Origin: Trichoplax adhaerens | Taxonomy: Eukaryota > Placozoa > Uniplacotomia > Trichoplacea > Trichoplacidae | Direction of reading: 5' to 3' | DNA: 64,000 nucleotides | NCBI RefSeq assembly: GCF_000150275.1 | Contig: NW_002060944.1 | Span: 8,890,159-8,954,158 of the forward strand | Shown: piece after piece, positions 14,701 through 27,049 of the stretch | Numbering within the stretch: position 1 is the first letter of the stretch | Layout: the number at the start of each line of letters is the position of its first letter | The notes under the pieces: generated by a model | Told to the model about the DNA's origin: nothing | What the model saw: the letters and a program-made list of their open reading frames with translations, nothing else | Database searches by the model: none | Made by a program: the position numbers and the translations under genes

Positions 14701-17700
14701 ATTAAAAACGATATTAAATATCAATAAAATAATTCATAAGATGTAAATAATTCTGTGCGAAACATTAAAATTTTAATAATTGTTATACATTTGTATGCAG
14801 GCACAGAATTTTGTTATTATGTAACTTAATTTGATTCTGAAATGATATACTGCGATTGACCTATCGATAGGAAATATTTCTAGACACTTCTAGTTCAGTT
14901 TGGATAAATGACAATAACTTATCTCGCATTGTTTTTCAACATTATTCAATATTGAGGTTATGTTTTACCGATTGGATAAACTCGATTAAGGACTTCTTTG
15001 AAATGATGGCGGCGATTAAGATTGCCTAATTACTTGTGATTATTCACTCCTATATCTATTAATATTTGCACTAAAGACTATGACTAAACTAAATTAGCCA
15101 TTAATTTTTTATCGAAATACTAAAAATACTGTGTTTTTTTAAAGACTGACAACTCAAAAGTATTTAGTTATTCGTACTTATACTTGCACGTTATAAATAT
15201 TACTATGATGCCAATATTATTGTCATACATTCACATAAAAAAATATACAGTTGAAGGCTTTCTTTCGTAAATCTTAATAATTTTATCAAAAAGGTCTAAA
15301 AGATAGGTGCTTAACTTACTATAGCAGGACACGGCAAGTCGACGACTACAGTGGAATGGAGATTGACTTAACCTTCCGTAATTGCATTGAAACAATGAAT
15401 GCTCGTTTCCTTGGCAATTTGGATAGCTCATGGTGAAATAGGTCGAATACCCATAGTAGGAATCAACATAACTGATATCTCTGTATCCAGTTAGATGACA
15501 TATAACTCGTCCTACACTATAATAGTTGATAGAATCAACGCAAATATATCCCCAATAGCCGCTTTGGTATATTTGCGGAGTATTTCCATAAAGACGAATC
15601 GATCCATCTTCTCTATAATCTGCGAAAGAAAGCTTAGCACTTAATATTTTGTAAGGTCTTCAATTGATCAGTCTAATTATTTTTGGAAATCGATAAACGA
15701 AAGTCAAACATACTATAGGAACACGTAGGTCCTCGATAGTCTTGCTGACATCTGCACGTAAAGTTTCTGTTATCTCTAACACAGACTCCATATCTACTGC
15801 AAGGATTAGGGTCGCATGGATCATTATAGTCTACACAAAGTTATATATTGTTTTAAGAAATTTAGCAGTACCGCATACAAAACAAAGCTAGAATAAAGTT
15901 TTTATAGATATTGTATGAAACAAAATAAAGTGAAAATATAAGTCCCTATCCGGACTTGTGTGTTAGTAGCAAATTACATACCTTCTTCACAGTTAACACC
16001 AGTGAAATTTAAACTACAGGAGCATCGGTAAGAATAAGTAGGAGCAATTTCAATACAATTACCACCATTTAAGCAAGGATTAGAAGAACATCCTAGTCCT
16101 GTTCATGATTGCATAAACGATTAAGATTAATACGTAAAGGAAGCTACCCACAAAATTAATAATTTTCTCAATAATTTCCCACATACTATATTCGCAATTT
16201 TTTCCAGTAAACGGGTACTTGCAATGGCAATGATAGTTCTGATTATTATAACTATTATGACATATTCCATTATTTTGGCAGGTATTTGGGGTACAGGCTG
16301 GTTGAACTGCAAGTAAAGAATGGTAAAATTACTAAATTTGTTATAGAATCGAAGTAGACCAAGTAATTGTGAATATTGATAAATTTCTCATTTAAAGCAA
16401 TTATTGTCCCACTTAAGCCTTACAGTTTTGTTCGCAAAATCTTCCGGTCGATCCGGATGGGCAAGTACAGTAGGTAGTGGCATAAGAATAATATTGATTG
16501 CAAACGCCGCTATTTTCGCAAGTCCTTGCTGTACAACTGCTTGGACAAGCTTGAGCTGCAAACGTAGTACGCAAATTTTATATACAATATCGAATTTGAA
16601 AAGTCATCACTGTACTTAGGGTTAGCTATTGAACTCATAACATTTCATTTTGCCTAGAGTTCTATTTAGATTTTAGCCTACTATATCAGATTTTAAAGAT
16701 ATTAACTTTCTTATTAAGCACAAACGCTTCATTTTATCACCAATATCTTAGCCATAATAATCAGTAAAGCATTATGTTGAGTTCCTAAAATCTGACCGTA
16801 ATTAAAATTCGTAAGTCTATTTTTGGCTAGCATTAATAGCGTTTATCAGGCTCACCTACTTTTTCATAATCATAGCTATAACGAGCATTTTTAAGAGCAT
16901 TACAAATAAGCAACTAAATGGCATTGATAAGTCTGAGTAGTATAGCAAGATAATATTTATCAAAATAATATGTATCAATTACGATTAGTATCGGCATGAA
17001 CTAATAACGAAAGTGTGAAACGTTAAGTGAGTTTGCTTTCCAAAATTCTCATAATATTGTTCTATAGCCATACTAGTAGAAAATAAATTTAATTTTACTT
17101 TCGCCTACCATTATTTATTGAGGAATGCTATAATTAAAAGTTTTTTTCGTAGAGCTGCTACATTCTTATTGATATCTGCGAATACTTAAGGTTGGTTATT
17201 TCATAAAACACTAGTCAGTACCTTGAAAACTTGTGGTACTATTATAACATTCTGGAACATTCATTCCTAAAGGACATTTACAAAAATAGGCAGATCCTCC
17301 TGTAACCTGATAGGAAATGCATCGGCCAGCTGTGCATGGATTGCTACTGCAAGGATAATCCGAGCCATCAATTGCTGTTAGCAGAAAATGAACCATATTT
17401 AATAAATGAACTCAAAAATTATTCAAGTATATCGACTATGCTAAGTTTATACTTTTATTTAATACAGTGTTAAGGATTTATGTCTAGAATTCTTTCACGA
17501 TTGTGTTGATAAGTTAACAAATTAATTTGAAAATAATTATTCATAGTAATTCATCTAACTTAAAAATTTGACTCACCAATTTGGCATGATTGTCCTGTGA
17601 ACCCTTGGTAGCATAAACATTTTTTTATGCTGTTGACTTCCAAACACATTCCTTGCATGCATAGGCTACCATTACAGCTTTGGAATTGTTCATCTACAGA

Positions 17701-18275
17701 GTGGATGTAAAGTATTTCTTAGCTGAAAAATTTTGCTACTTTTTGTTAATTGCTGTAAGCGCATGATTTTAATATTATTTGCCATCAGAAAAACTTTGCT
17801 CATCTACAGTATAGTAGCACATAATGGGTAACACGTCTGAATAGTTCATAATTCCATTAATTTCAACGTAACCTCAAATTTGCATATATACATTAAAGAA
17901 AATTTGTCGTAAATTTAAGATTGAAAATCAACTACTAGTACTGGCAATATCCTTTATCAAAATTCCGAAAATGCCGCATGCTTTACGAAAACTTATAATT
18001 CTGTGGCTATATAAAATGCCAAGGTATTTCTATTTCAAAAATCATTGTTTCCAAATTTTTATCATTACCATACGGAATAAAATTTATGTAATTTATTGAA
18101 GTAAGCCGCATAGGTGTTATTTTATAAGTTAATGTTTACAATTTTTTCGTCAGTATCACACCTAAGGTGGAATATCAGTTATCGACTTACCACTAGGTTC
18201 AGCCTGGGCGAAATTAATTGCAAGCTGATTGCACGTCACCAAAAGAATATGAAAAGCGAAATAATAAAACTTCAT
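38..18275 (-). CDS. Giant SRCR/EGF/Ig mosaic protein (5' part, continues off left edge)
   Basis: One multi-exon gene read right to left. The first exon encodes a signal peptide and the following exons encode about 23 EGF-like, 13 SRCR and 3 Ig-like domains, about 2,720 residues inside the window. All 36 internal junctions I placed are phase 1, so each domain exon is symmetric (1-1). SRCR exons are mostly 300-342 bp, EGF exons 111-153 bp and Ig exons 303-327 bp. The longest introns are 497, 666, 763, 612, 653 and 850 bp, starting at 17694, 16556, 14557, 2776, 1820 and 341 counted leftward; I see nothing else in them. Family knowledge: such proteins are cell-surface or secreted recognition or matrix molecules; the ligand is unknown. 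No membrane span or stop was reached, so secreted versus membrane-bound is open. It could be split into two genes by transcripts, but the constant phase argues for one. Confidence 0.88.
3388..4882 (-). CDS. EGF-EGF-SRCR-EGF block of the mosaic gene
   Basis: Exons: EGF 4763-4882, EGF 4532-4663, SRCR 4009-4350 and EGF 3388-3516. All are symmetric phase 1. The SRCR exon shows [30 protein letters not shown] and final VSC. The EGF at 4532 ends [10 protein letters not shown]. Its neighbour at 4763 uses a GTTAGT donor, weaker than the GTAAGT common here but in the right phase. Confidence 0.82.
5159..5929 (-). CDS. Large fused exon SRCR-EGF-SRCR (mosaic gene)
   Basis: A single 771 bp open exon encodes three domains without an intron: an SRCR ([18 protein letters not shown], final VSVAC), an EGF (ending [10 protein letters not shown]) and a second SRCR ([16 protein letters not shown], final LVIEC). 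It is still phase 1 on both sides. Given the one-domain-per-exon rule around it, intron loss is the simplest explanation, perhaps through a reverse-transcribed intermediate. The second SRCR has RAVKKG where neighbours have RQLG. Confidence 0.86.
6114..6227 (-). CDS. EGF exon of the mosaic gene
   Basis: A 114 bp symmetric phase-1 exon with six cysteines and the ending [10 protein letters not shown], a normal EGF-like domain. It sits between the split SRCR domain and the large three-domain exon. Confidence 0.8.
6351..6869 (-). CDS. SRCR domain split over two exons (mosaic gene)
   Basis: Exon 6645-6869 encodes the first two thirds of an SRCR domain (GDVRL, then GTWGSIC, then [10 protein letters not shown]) and exon 6351-6461 encodes the rest ([10 protein letters not shown] up to IGIDC). 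The splitting intron is phase 1 (donor GTGAGT). Every other SRCR domain in the window lies within one exon, so this is the only intron inside an SRCR domain in the gene. Confidence 0.8.
7203..15619 (-). CDS. Central alternating SRCR/EGF region of the mosaic gene
   Basis: SRCR exons: 15320-15619, 13693-14031, 12620-12946, 11683-12018, 11180-11515, 10407-10739, 9377-9715, 8490-8816 and 7803-8114. EGF exons: 14425-14556, 13084-13329 (two EGFs), 12304-12423, 10915-11055, 9938-10213 (two EGFs), 9005-9121, 8209-8319, 7460-7585 and 7203-7313. SRCR hallmarks are visible: an opening G-x-[IV]-R-L, then W-G-x-[IV]-C, then A-x-V-x-C-[RK]-Q-L-G-[FY], then L-x-C-x-G-x-E-x-x-L-x-x-C and a final V-x-C. The pattern is mostly SRCR then EGF, with one SRCR-SRCR pair (12018 to 11180). 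SRCR domains in animals bind proteins, lipids or microbial surfaces; the ligand here is unknown. The exon at 7803 ends at a GC donor. Confidence 0.88.
15714..17693 (-). CDS. N-terminal EGF run of the mosaic gene (6 EGF exons)
   Basis: Six consecutive exons, each one EGF-like domain: 17577-17693, 17222-17374, 16424-16555, 16187-16306, 15982-16092 and 15714-15830. Each shows the EGF cysteine pattern with the C-x-C then G-[FY]-x-G-x-x-C ending, for example [12 protein letters not shown] and [12 protein letters not shown]. The third-listed exon (17222) is looser, ending GMNVPECYN. All enter and leave in phase 1. EGF runs of this kind act as extended spacers or protein-binding stalks. The 666 bp intron between 16556 and 17221 holds nothing I can support. 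Confidence 0.85.
18191..18275 (-). CDS. Signal-peptide exon, start of the SRCR/EGF/Ig gene
   Basis: The ATG at 18275 opens a 28-codon exon beginning [15 protein letters not shown] and ending in AQAEPSG, a textbook secretory signal: a basic residue, a hydrophobic core, then small residues (FAQA) before a likely cleavage site. The exon ends in phase 1 at a GTAAGT donor (18185-18190). I chose this start because the signal peptide fits and the phase matches the next EGF exon at 17693. It sends the product to the secretory pathway. Confidence 0.82.
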
Positions 18276-19539
18276 ATTAGTTTTTTTAACTAGCTCAGAT
18301 CATCTAGATCTGTAACATTTTCAGGTACTCATTGTGTCTCTTTGAAGCTAGCATTATCTGTGTAATAATTGGTCAAAAAAAATGCCGTATAAATTATGCT
18401 AACAATTACTTGACAGAAATTTCTGACACTTGAAAGGTAATCTACTAATATTGGATTTAAGATCTTTCAAAAAGAAGTAAAAAATAGGGCTTTCTTGTAA
18501 TATAATAATATCTATATAATTATAAGTACTAATATTCTATAGGATCATAGTTTGAATCAACCTTATTGTCATACCAAAATTTGTCATTAATTGCAGAGAA
18601 GGTTGCTAAATGATACAAAAACTTAGATACAGAATATATCAATAATAGCATTGAAGCAATGAAGGACAGTAAATCACATTTAACTAATGAAATAACGTGA
18701 ATCAAGCACGGTTGAACACATTGGCTAATATTTGAAAGATGCTAAAGTGTAAACATTTATTACAATGTCGTAAACTGCTTCCGGTAAATATCTGAGACGA
18801 GTGACAAGAGCTTAAACTTCAAACTTAGAATGTATAATAAAAGATAAATCTAAAACTATTCCTTCCTGTAAATATGTTTGATAGCTATTGTACTGACTTT
18901 AAAAATTTAAGACATTAGCGCGAAACACAAAATAGATGAATCTTAATTGCTAGTCTATGGGATCGGTACATTTTAGTTCTAAATTTACTTTATCAAACAA
19001 TTAATAGCATTGTTACAAATTTGGTTGTAACGAACGCTTTGTTAACGCTTTAGTATCGCTAAGATTAGTTAATGATTATTAATAAATTACTTCAGAACGA
19101 CATAAGCTGATGAAGATAAATATATAACACCTAAATTGCATCGAGGGCTACTGAGTATGGAATATCCATTTAACATCTTATAAGCTACTAAAATTATTTA
19201 TATGACGCATTTACTTACTAAGTAAAATTTAAAGTAGACAGTGCTACATAAATTTTCTCGTATGCATTCGTGCATGTATCTCACTATTGAAAAATTATTT
19301 AGCAAAACGAGCTCGATTTTTATATCTAGCTCGAAAATCATAGAGAATGAGCATTGCAACTTTCGGGTAAGAAATTAATTGATATTATTAATCAAGAAAT
19401 TAAGACGAATAACTTTCTGAAAGCACTTAACTGTTGCTAAATGGCTTTAGATAAATAGGATATCATGCCGACAAAATAAATAAAATAAAAAGATAGCATA
19501 GAACAATCAACTTACCAAAATAGTTACTAAACACTTTAT
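18276..19539. other. Upstream region of the SRCR/EGF/Ig gene, no gene seen
   Basis: This AT-rich non-coding stretch lies just upstream of the signal-peptide exon and should contain its promoter. I see no convincing open frame and no clear TATA arrangement. Confidence 0.5.
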
Positions 19540-20600
19540 GACTGATAGCATTCTCAGTCCTTTTGAATTGTTTGACGAAATCGCAGTGATTACAAATATT
19601 CTAATACAGTAGTTTAGATATATCTCGTGGAGTATACCTACAGTACTACATTCTTCGGTGTCGATGAATAAAATGATTTAGGAGCAGTTTCTTTGGCTAT
19701 TTTATAACAGAGATATACACGCCTTGACATGCGTAAACATGCCAGAGAAAGATTTAATATAATCCTCCCATATTTATCTAACTCGTAAGAGCTAACCAAT
19801 GATTATAATCATTTTAAAGTACAAGGTGCGGTGTATAATTACAACTCGTGACCCTTAATACATACTTTAGAAATTCCGCAACTTGAGTAGAATCGGCCTT
19901 AAATTTGCATAATTAAGAGCTCATACATCCTTTGAAAATTAGGTGTGCCGTAATTTTTTATTAATTGAAGTTTTATTTAAATCACGTGTTTGTCCTATTC
20001 GTAAAATATTTTTAATATCGCTAGGCAAATATTAACTTCATAGTTTGATTTTAACTATATACATCAGTGCAATTTGCATATATTAGCATATAGATACAAA
20101 TCATACAATAACTGCGGTGATGTTGCACCTATGATTTAATGGGTCCTTTGTGGTATTGAAGTTTAGGAACGCAAAAAATTTCCAAGATAATCACCCTTTA
20201 GCTTTGCATAATTTGTTTGACTATTAATAGATTCTTAAACCGTAAGCCAGGAATAGTACTTAAAGGTCGTTATAATTTTTACGTAAACGCAGTGAACATA
20301 TTAAATTCATGAAGTAGCATGATCATAAACTGGAGAACTCAAAGTTCAGCTATAGCAGCTTCACAAAATTGGAGGCCTTAAAAGTAAAAATTTTGTTTTC
20401 TATTCCTTAACCAAACAATGTTCTCGAAATTTTTTTAATTTCGAATGATTAATGATAATTTTATAATTAAGATTAGCTCGAAACATTAGAACCTTTTGTG
20501 AAATTTGTTTAACCAAGAACAGATTCTTAATTAACCATCAAAGGAATAATACTTAGAGGTTATTCACATTTTTATCTAAACCTAATTAGTATAATTACAG
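19540..20600 (+). repeat. Old ~1 kb direct duplication, copy 1
   Basis: Matches 23480-24500 in order along most of its length. Shared anchors are actgatagcattctcag at 19541 versus 23487; aaccaatgattataatcatt versus agccaatgatcatttg; ccttaaatttgcataattaag versus ccttaaattaacataattaag; and tcacgtgtttg in both. The copies have many substitutions and small gaps, so the duplication is old. No coding capacity is visible. A shorter internal echo is seen between 20235-20300 and 20510-20585. Confidence 0.7.
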
Positions 20601-22850
20601 TCATCTTGAGGAGATGCCATATAAACAGCCACCAAGATATTATACTCTGTTAACTAATAGAAATACCTATGTCATCCTCATAAAAATGTCTAATCTTTTG
20701 TTTGAAATTAAACGTAGAGAAAGGTAATATAATAGATTATTTAAGTTGTCTCTGTCCTTCTAACATATTAGGCGTTACAGTTGGAAGAATCATTTCTAAT
20801 TATAATTATATGCATTCCTTGGAGAGGTGGTATCAAGCAAACGATGCTACTGCTCTAGCAAAGGCTACTTTAAAATTTTTAGAGCAGTTATTAATGATAA
20901 CATTAAAATAGTCATTGTGAGTTCGATGAGTTGGCACTAGCGGACTTCGCTCCATTTCAGAGAATGACAACAAAGATGTAAGTAGAAAAATGGATAATTT
21001 ATGATAAATAATAACCGTGTGCAACGTGATAGTTACTATAACGCAGCGTATAAGGTGTCGTGAAGTAATAGGAGAAAATACTAACACAGCGATTATTACA
21101 GCTGACAAAGTCTGAGGCAGATATCGTTAGTATTAGAGTTTTAGAGACAGCACGCATGCAGAGAATAAGATTGTAAAATCACTGTAACTATAACATACCA
21201 ATATCCTATTACAATCTATGTGATGCCAAACAATTATCGAAAATAGCAAAGACTGCAGGAGTATAAGTGCTGTAAATAACTAAACATGCAAGCTGAATTT
21301 GAATATAGTACAATAAGACTGCAATTGGATCTATATTTAAGAACGATATAAAATGTCTATATATAAGAGCTTATTCGAGTTACTGTACGATCTGAATACA
21401 GTACAGACATGGTCGCAACTTTTTAGTAATCATTACCTATTGTATATATATAAATGTATAGGACAAGGTAAACTTTGTACGTTGCCGTTACTGCAACTCA
21501 TTAATTTTTAGCGAAAGAAGAGTTTGTAGCTAAGGATATGATGAAAATGAGAATTTGCTACAAGTACGTGAATACTATTTAAATTTGAATGTACTGTAGA
21601 ACATGGAAAATAGTGAAAAAATGGAATGACTCCAAAAGGTAAATGAGATATCTCAATTTGGACTATTCATCTAATGTTATACTTTATATTCTAAAACTTT
21701 ATATATTTCATAATATTGAAAGTTAGCTTTGTTCCTTTAAATAATTATTTTACACTTATAGACGACTTATTAATTACGAAAATAACTGCGGATAATAAGT
21801 TTACTGAACTTCTTCAAGGTAATGATGATCTTGATGACCAAGAGCCTTATAGACGGATGAGTGACTGTATGTTCGATGTTGAATAATGCAATACTCGTCG
21901 TAAAAGATTTCGTTAATATTATAGACGAAACAAGATTTTATTCGTGATTATATAGGTCCATGAAATGTATATGCTTTTTCAGTCAATGATGTAGAAAGCA
22001 ACCTATTGCATCCAGTAGAAATTATTAAATTAGATGTGGAGGTTTAGTCTTACTTTATTTTTCCTTCATCAAGCTTTAATATTGATACTTGATAACGCTT
22101 AGTTTTAGAATAACTGGAAAAGTATCTTATTTCTATAAAACTTTTAGAGAATGATCTGATTAGATTTCTAGAAATAACTGCGTTCAGGTTGCTAATTTCT
22201 TTATGGGTATAACTGTAAACCACTCTTAACGGTCTTATGAATAAGTTATAACATAAAATCTTCTAGCAAAGCGTATAGCATTAGTGTTATTTCTTTGCAT
22301 AATTGTCGCTGATTCCAAAACAATTTAAACTTTGAATTTAAATATCAGAATTTCATGCGTGTTACATTATTTCAGCAACGATTACAATATTTTAAATTTG
22401 GGTGATCAATGCAACCTAACTCTAGTAAAGGACCATTGTAAAACTTATAAAAAATATACTATGATATATAATAGCGGTGCTTTTATGGTAGATGTATTAG
22501 CTTACCTGGCCAATCGTCCTTTTCTATATGATATAGTTAGTACGACTTTAAAATCTACTTTTAATTAAAGTGATTAACTAAGATTATTATTTAATTTATT
22601 AATTGTATCTGCTTTATATAGCAAAAAGAATACAGAATATAGCGAGTAAAACTTAATGACTAAGCCACAGATACAGAGTGCAATTAAAATACCACTTAAC
22701 TATAGTGTTACCGTGGAAATTATTGTGGCGTTAGAATAAATTAATAACAAAAAACAAAGAAAAATAAATTGATACATTAATCACCAACTATTTTTGCTAT
22801 TTTAAAAGCGGCTAATTTTGGTCAACCAGCAATATCAGATACAATCTAAA
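20601..22850. other. Non-coding, two short open frames of unknown meaning
   Basis: This stretch lies between the duplication copies. Plus-strand frames at 20702-20911 and 22332-22568, and a 41-codon frame at 21761-21886 that follows an acceptor-like TTATAG, stay open longer than most of the surroundings. I recognise no domain. They may be chance, decayed exons or remnants of a mobile element. Confidence 0.35.
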
Positions 22851-22899
22851 CAATTAAAAATTTACGGTTTTAAAAATTCTGTTACCTCGCTTGCATGTT

Positions 22900-23110
22900 A
22901 ATGTCGCAAATTTACTATACAGGATATCTCCGTTTACTCTATAATCCCTAAAGATAAAGAAATAATTAAAAAACAGGCTTAATATTAATGGGATCTTATG
23001 GGTTACCGTACTAAAGAATGGGCCCAATATCGTCATATTCGAATATAGCTTTTTCTTGTTACCATTGCATCTGAGAATATAAGCCGCCAACATGACGACC
23101 AAAAAGACTT
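22900..23110 (-). pseudogene. Possible SRCR-like remnant
   Basis: On the minus strand, positions 23100-23045 read AAYILRCNGNKKKLY, which resembles the SRCR core L-x-C-x-G-x-E-x-x-L seen many times in the neighbouring gene. Downstream, about 22960-22895, DYRVNGDILYS resembles the SRCR opening [12 protein letters not shown] of exon 15320-15619. The second cysteine of the core is missing, the two pieces do not form a domain, and a stop lies soon after. I infer a decayed fragment of a paralogue; chance similarity is possible. Confidence 0.3.
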
Positions 23111-23479
23111 CAGCGGAGCAAAAAGCAATATCAGAAATGGATGGAGCTATAAGTAAATTTTATCAGCCTTAAATTATTGCTGTAAAATAGGAACAAAGTC
23201 TGTTTATGTTATCAAATTAAAGCTAAATGCAATCCTATAAAGAAGACAAAACCGATAAATGAGGATACTAAAACGAGTATATTGAACCTTACTATTTGAT
23301 GCGGTGACTGCACTTTGGCGATTTTTCCCTTGAAAACCTCCTGGATAATTACAGATTTAAAATACAACATTTTAGAGTTATTTATACTTAAACAAAGCAA
23401 ACTACTGTAGATTTTCGTTAAGATACGCTGGAATTACAACCAGGCCGTTGATTTTAATAACGGTATAACTATTATACAG

Positions 23480-24500
23480 TATTTATGACTGATAGCATTC
23501 TCAGCCCCTTTGAATCGATTAACGATTTTGCTGACACTTACGAATATATAGATGCAGTAGTATAGATACATCTTGTGAAATATATCAATACGAGTATTAG
23601 CGCACCCTTTGACATCACTGCATAAAATGATTCAGCAATAAGTTCCTCAACTATTCTATAATAGAGCAGTAAATGCGTTCAGTCCATAAGCATCCTAGAA
23701 AATAAAATAATGTAATGTTCCTATGTTTATTTAACCAAAAAAGGCTAGCCAATGATCATTTGAAAGTCTAGGGTGTGATGTACAATCAAACTTGTGGTTT
23801 CTAATGAATATTTTTAAAACTTTCGTAAATTGAATAGAATCAGCCTTAAATTAACATAATTAAGAACTTATTCTTCTTCGAAAAGAAGGTGCGTGAAGCG
23901 CTTCCTTAATGATTAAACTTCGGTTTCATCACGTGTTTGACGTATAAATGAAATTCATTTTGATATCGATGAGCTAATATAAACTTTTCAGTTCGGCTTT
24001 AACTTCAGAGCAATTTACATATATTAGCATATACATAGATACAATGGTATCACGCCTTTAATTTGATGAGATCTTTGTAGTACTAATAGTTTGGAATGCT
24101 AAAAGCTTTTTAAGACAATCATCTTTTGGTTTTGCATAATTTTCTGGACTACTTGAAGACTTTTAAGTAGCAATCAGGAAACAATACTTAAAAGTTAATT
24201 AAAATACTGACGTAAACGTAATCAAAATATTTCAAATCGTGCTAAAGGATTATCATGAATTTAGGGAAATTTAAAGCTGGATTATGGTAACTTTGTAAAA
24301 ATGAAAGCCTTGAAATATAAAAAATTTCTTTTCTTTTTTGTAACTAAATGCTTGCTCTATAAATATTCTTTCAAGTTTCGAACAGCTTTCATTAAAATTT
24401 ATATTTTAGTTTAACCGAAAACATTAGAGCCAATCTGTATAATTTGTTTAACACTAGTAGTTTCCTAAGTAGCTGAGTTTGCAGTCATGACTATCTATCT
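23480..24500 (+). repeat. Old ~1 kb direct duplication, copy 2
   Basis: Direct counterpart of 19540-20600, about 3.95 kb away, in the same orientation. Because copy 1 lies upstream of the SRCR/EGF/Ig gene, copy 2 may be a duplicated upstream region of a lost paralogue. Old terminal repeats of a retroelement are an alternative, but I see no reverse transcriptase or integrase between them. Confidence 0.7.
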
Positions 24501-26700
24501 ATGACACAATATTGCATAATAGCATTCCTGTAGATTGAATTTAAGTTGGAACCAGATCATGCATGCTTTATAAAGGGATATTGGCAGTCAAATTATGCTA
24601 CTATCTTTCGATGTGAAGTATATTTTGCCGTGCAATAAGAAAATGGAAGCTTACACTAAAACTTATTTGCAAGCTAACTAGGGTAAGACTTCGACAATGG
24701 ATCTTGAAGATGAATAATTAGGATCCGCCATCGGAAAGTTATAACTGTTACTAGCGGTTACATAAGTTGTGATGATTTTACTAGTCAGCGGTTACAAGAT
24801 ATCACACAGTAGTACCAGCACTGCATTGTATGGTTCGGGAGTCAATAGTTCTAGATATTAATTTGCTCAGTAGGGTATTCCTATAATTTAGACTCATATA
24901 AAACGAAAAGAAAGGATCGATAGGTATTCTTTTTTGGTTAGGCTAGCTAGACTGCATTGCTATTAAGGATGTGATGGCACAGTTTGTATTTAAAATATCA
25001 CAATCGTTGTAAGGACGATCAATGAACGTAATTGTGTTTAACCTTGTATACCTGTATTGAAGTATACTTGATTTATGCGAATGATAACCGGAGTAGCGTT
25101 TGAGCTCTTGTTTTGTTGATGTTAAGGTATTTATTAATTTATGTTATGTGCATATCATGGTGTTTGTTAGTAATACAATGCTTAATGATAGTATTAAGCA
25201 TTATCAAGAATTAGATATGATTCTTTATACAGTGTAATTGTCTTTAAATAGTAAGTTATACTTTAATATGACTGCATAAAATAGACAGCACTTCAGGCTG
25301 TGTAAGATAAGCTAGCTTAGAGAAAACTAGGTAAATTGTAATGTTTTTGATTTTAGATTTGATCTTGTTACTCGTTGGTCACGTATCGACTTTATTTTAG
25401 TTTTGAGCACTCATTGGTAACATTTAATTTTTCCTCATAGACTAAATTGGATCAACCGCTGGATATACGATTCTAAGTACTATTCCTTAGTCTATTGCCT
25501 GACCCTAGGGAGAGCTAAATACGCAACATACACGTATACTTGTCATTGCGTTGAATTCACTGCATTTATTGAAAAATAGTTGACTTATGCAAATCCTAGA
25601 TGGAGTACACACAGTTCGGTTCTAATAAGAACTAAATACATACTCTAAAGTTATCAAACAATATCCAGTTTGGGCTACTAGACAGGTAAAATTCGAATAT
25701 CCATAGTTTAAATGCAAGAGGTTCAATGGAACAAATGTAGAAAATAGGTACAAGAAAGGTTGAAACTACAGTATCTATATATCTATTGATTTCAATGATA
25801 CATATCGATTACAGTTCTATATGTGGCAGTTTACGTGTACATAATATACTATACTATACTGTATAAATGCGTGTATATTGTTGTAATGTTAGTTCTGTAA
25901 TTGCGTTACAGTTTCCGAATAAGAGTATGTAAATAGTACAGTATTAAAGTACTGGGTTCGCCGTTATTTTCTGAGATTATTAAGTTTACTTTTCTCCTGA
26001 GAGATTATAAGTTTTGCATCATCAGGCAATAATGTAGGATCTACGCGTATTGCGTCACACTCAATTGTCAGATATGGGCAGTGTAGTAACTAGAGAAATC
26101 AATTATTAGTTAACCGAAATTGTCATATTTGTAGTGAGTTAATAGAAGGAAGATCTTAGTTATCCGATAGTCGTAGTACCTCGTGAGCTACCCCAGGTCC
26201 ATCTTATCAAGAGATACCGAACGGTAACATCTGTATTGAATATTGCCTATACTCACAGTATATACTGCATAAAGAGTGGATGTCTACTAGTTCTAATTCT
26301 AATTATTATCAAGCCATATTCATGCGATTGCACGTGTGCCATGTTGTTATACTCTATTACCTTAAAATTGCACTATATCCCGTGAAATTTCCACGGGTTT
26401 CTCTAGTAATGAATTGATTCATATTGAATCAAGACTGTAATTTCTATTCCGTACAACTACAGAAGAAACACACGAAATCTACTTTAAACTCAATCATGCA
26501 TATCCTCTTGTATGATATCCGATTGCACTTGTGGATCGAGAAACACTGATATTATCAGAGTTGATCCACATTGATACTTTGCAACAGAGCAACGAGTTGC
26601 ATTGAATTTCAAGGCAAGCGATAACTAGAGCCGTTCCTGGCTACCCGTAGCCTGGAATGAGTCACCTGAGAGAGCGTAGGGTGACAACGTCACGAGTTAC
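24501..26700. other. Non-coding stretch, no gene seen
   Basis: No open frame or recognisable RNA gene. Base composition becomes less AT-rich toward the palindrome cluster that follows. Confidence 0.4.
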
Positions 26701-26831
26701 TCAGTTGGGAACGACTGCCTGCTATACAGTACAGTACAGTGTACTGTATACTGTACGTACTGTACTGTACACTGTACCGGAGATACTGTAGTGATACTGT
26801 ACTGTACTGTACAGGACAGGACGGATCCAGT

Positions 26832-27012
26832 ACACTCTTGCTACTGTCCTTTTTACAGTACAGTACAGTACAGTACTTCAACAAGACTGTGCCCGAGCCC
26901 GATAAAACCCGATCAAATTGTTGATTTTCGAATTATCCAAACACTGTATCACTATAGAGATTCTTAACCCGAATCCCACTAATGTCGGGTTTCGGTTGAC
27001 TTTTCCAAAGAC
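26832..27012 (+). repeat. ~200 bp repeat next to palindromes, direct copy 1
   Basis: Begins ctcttgctactgtcc and contains gttgattttcgaattatcc, ccaaacactgtatcactat and a stretch ending ggttgacttttc. It is repeated almost base for base 199 bp later. Confidence 0.85.
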
Positions 27013-27049
27013 ACTACTGTTACTGTATAGATACTGTACTGCACTGTAC

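Noticed and set aside
19540-24500. LTR retrotransposon
   Set aside because: Direct repeats are present but no reverse transcriptase, integrase or primer-binding site could be seen between them; kept as a duplication.
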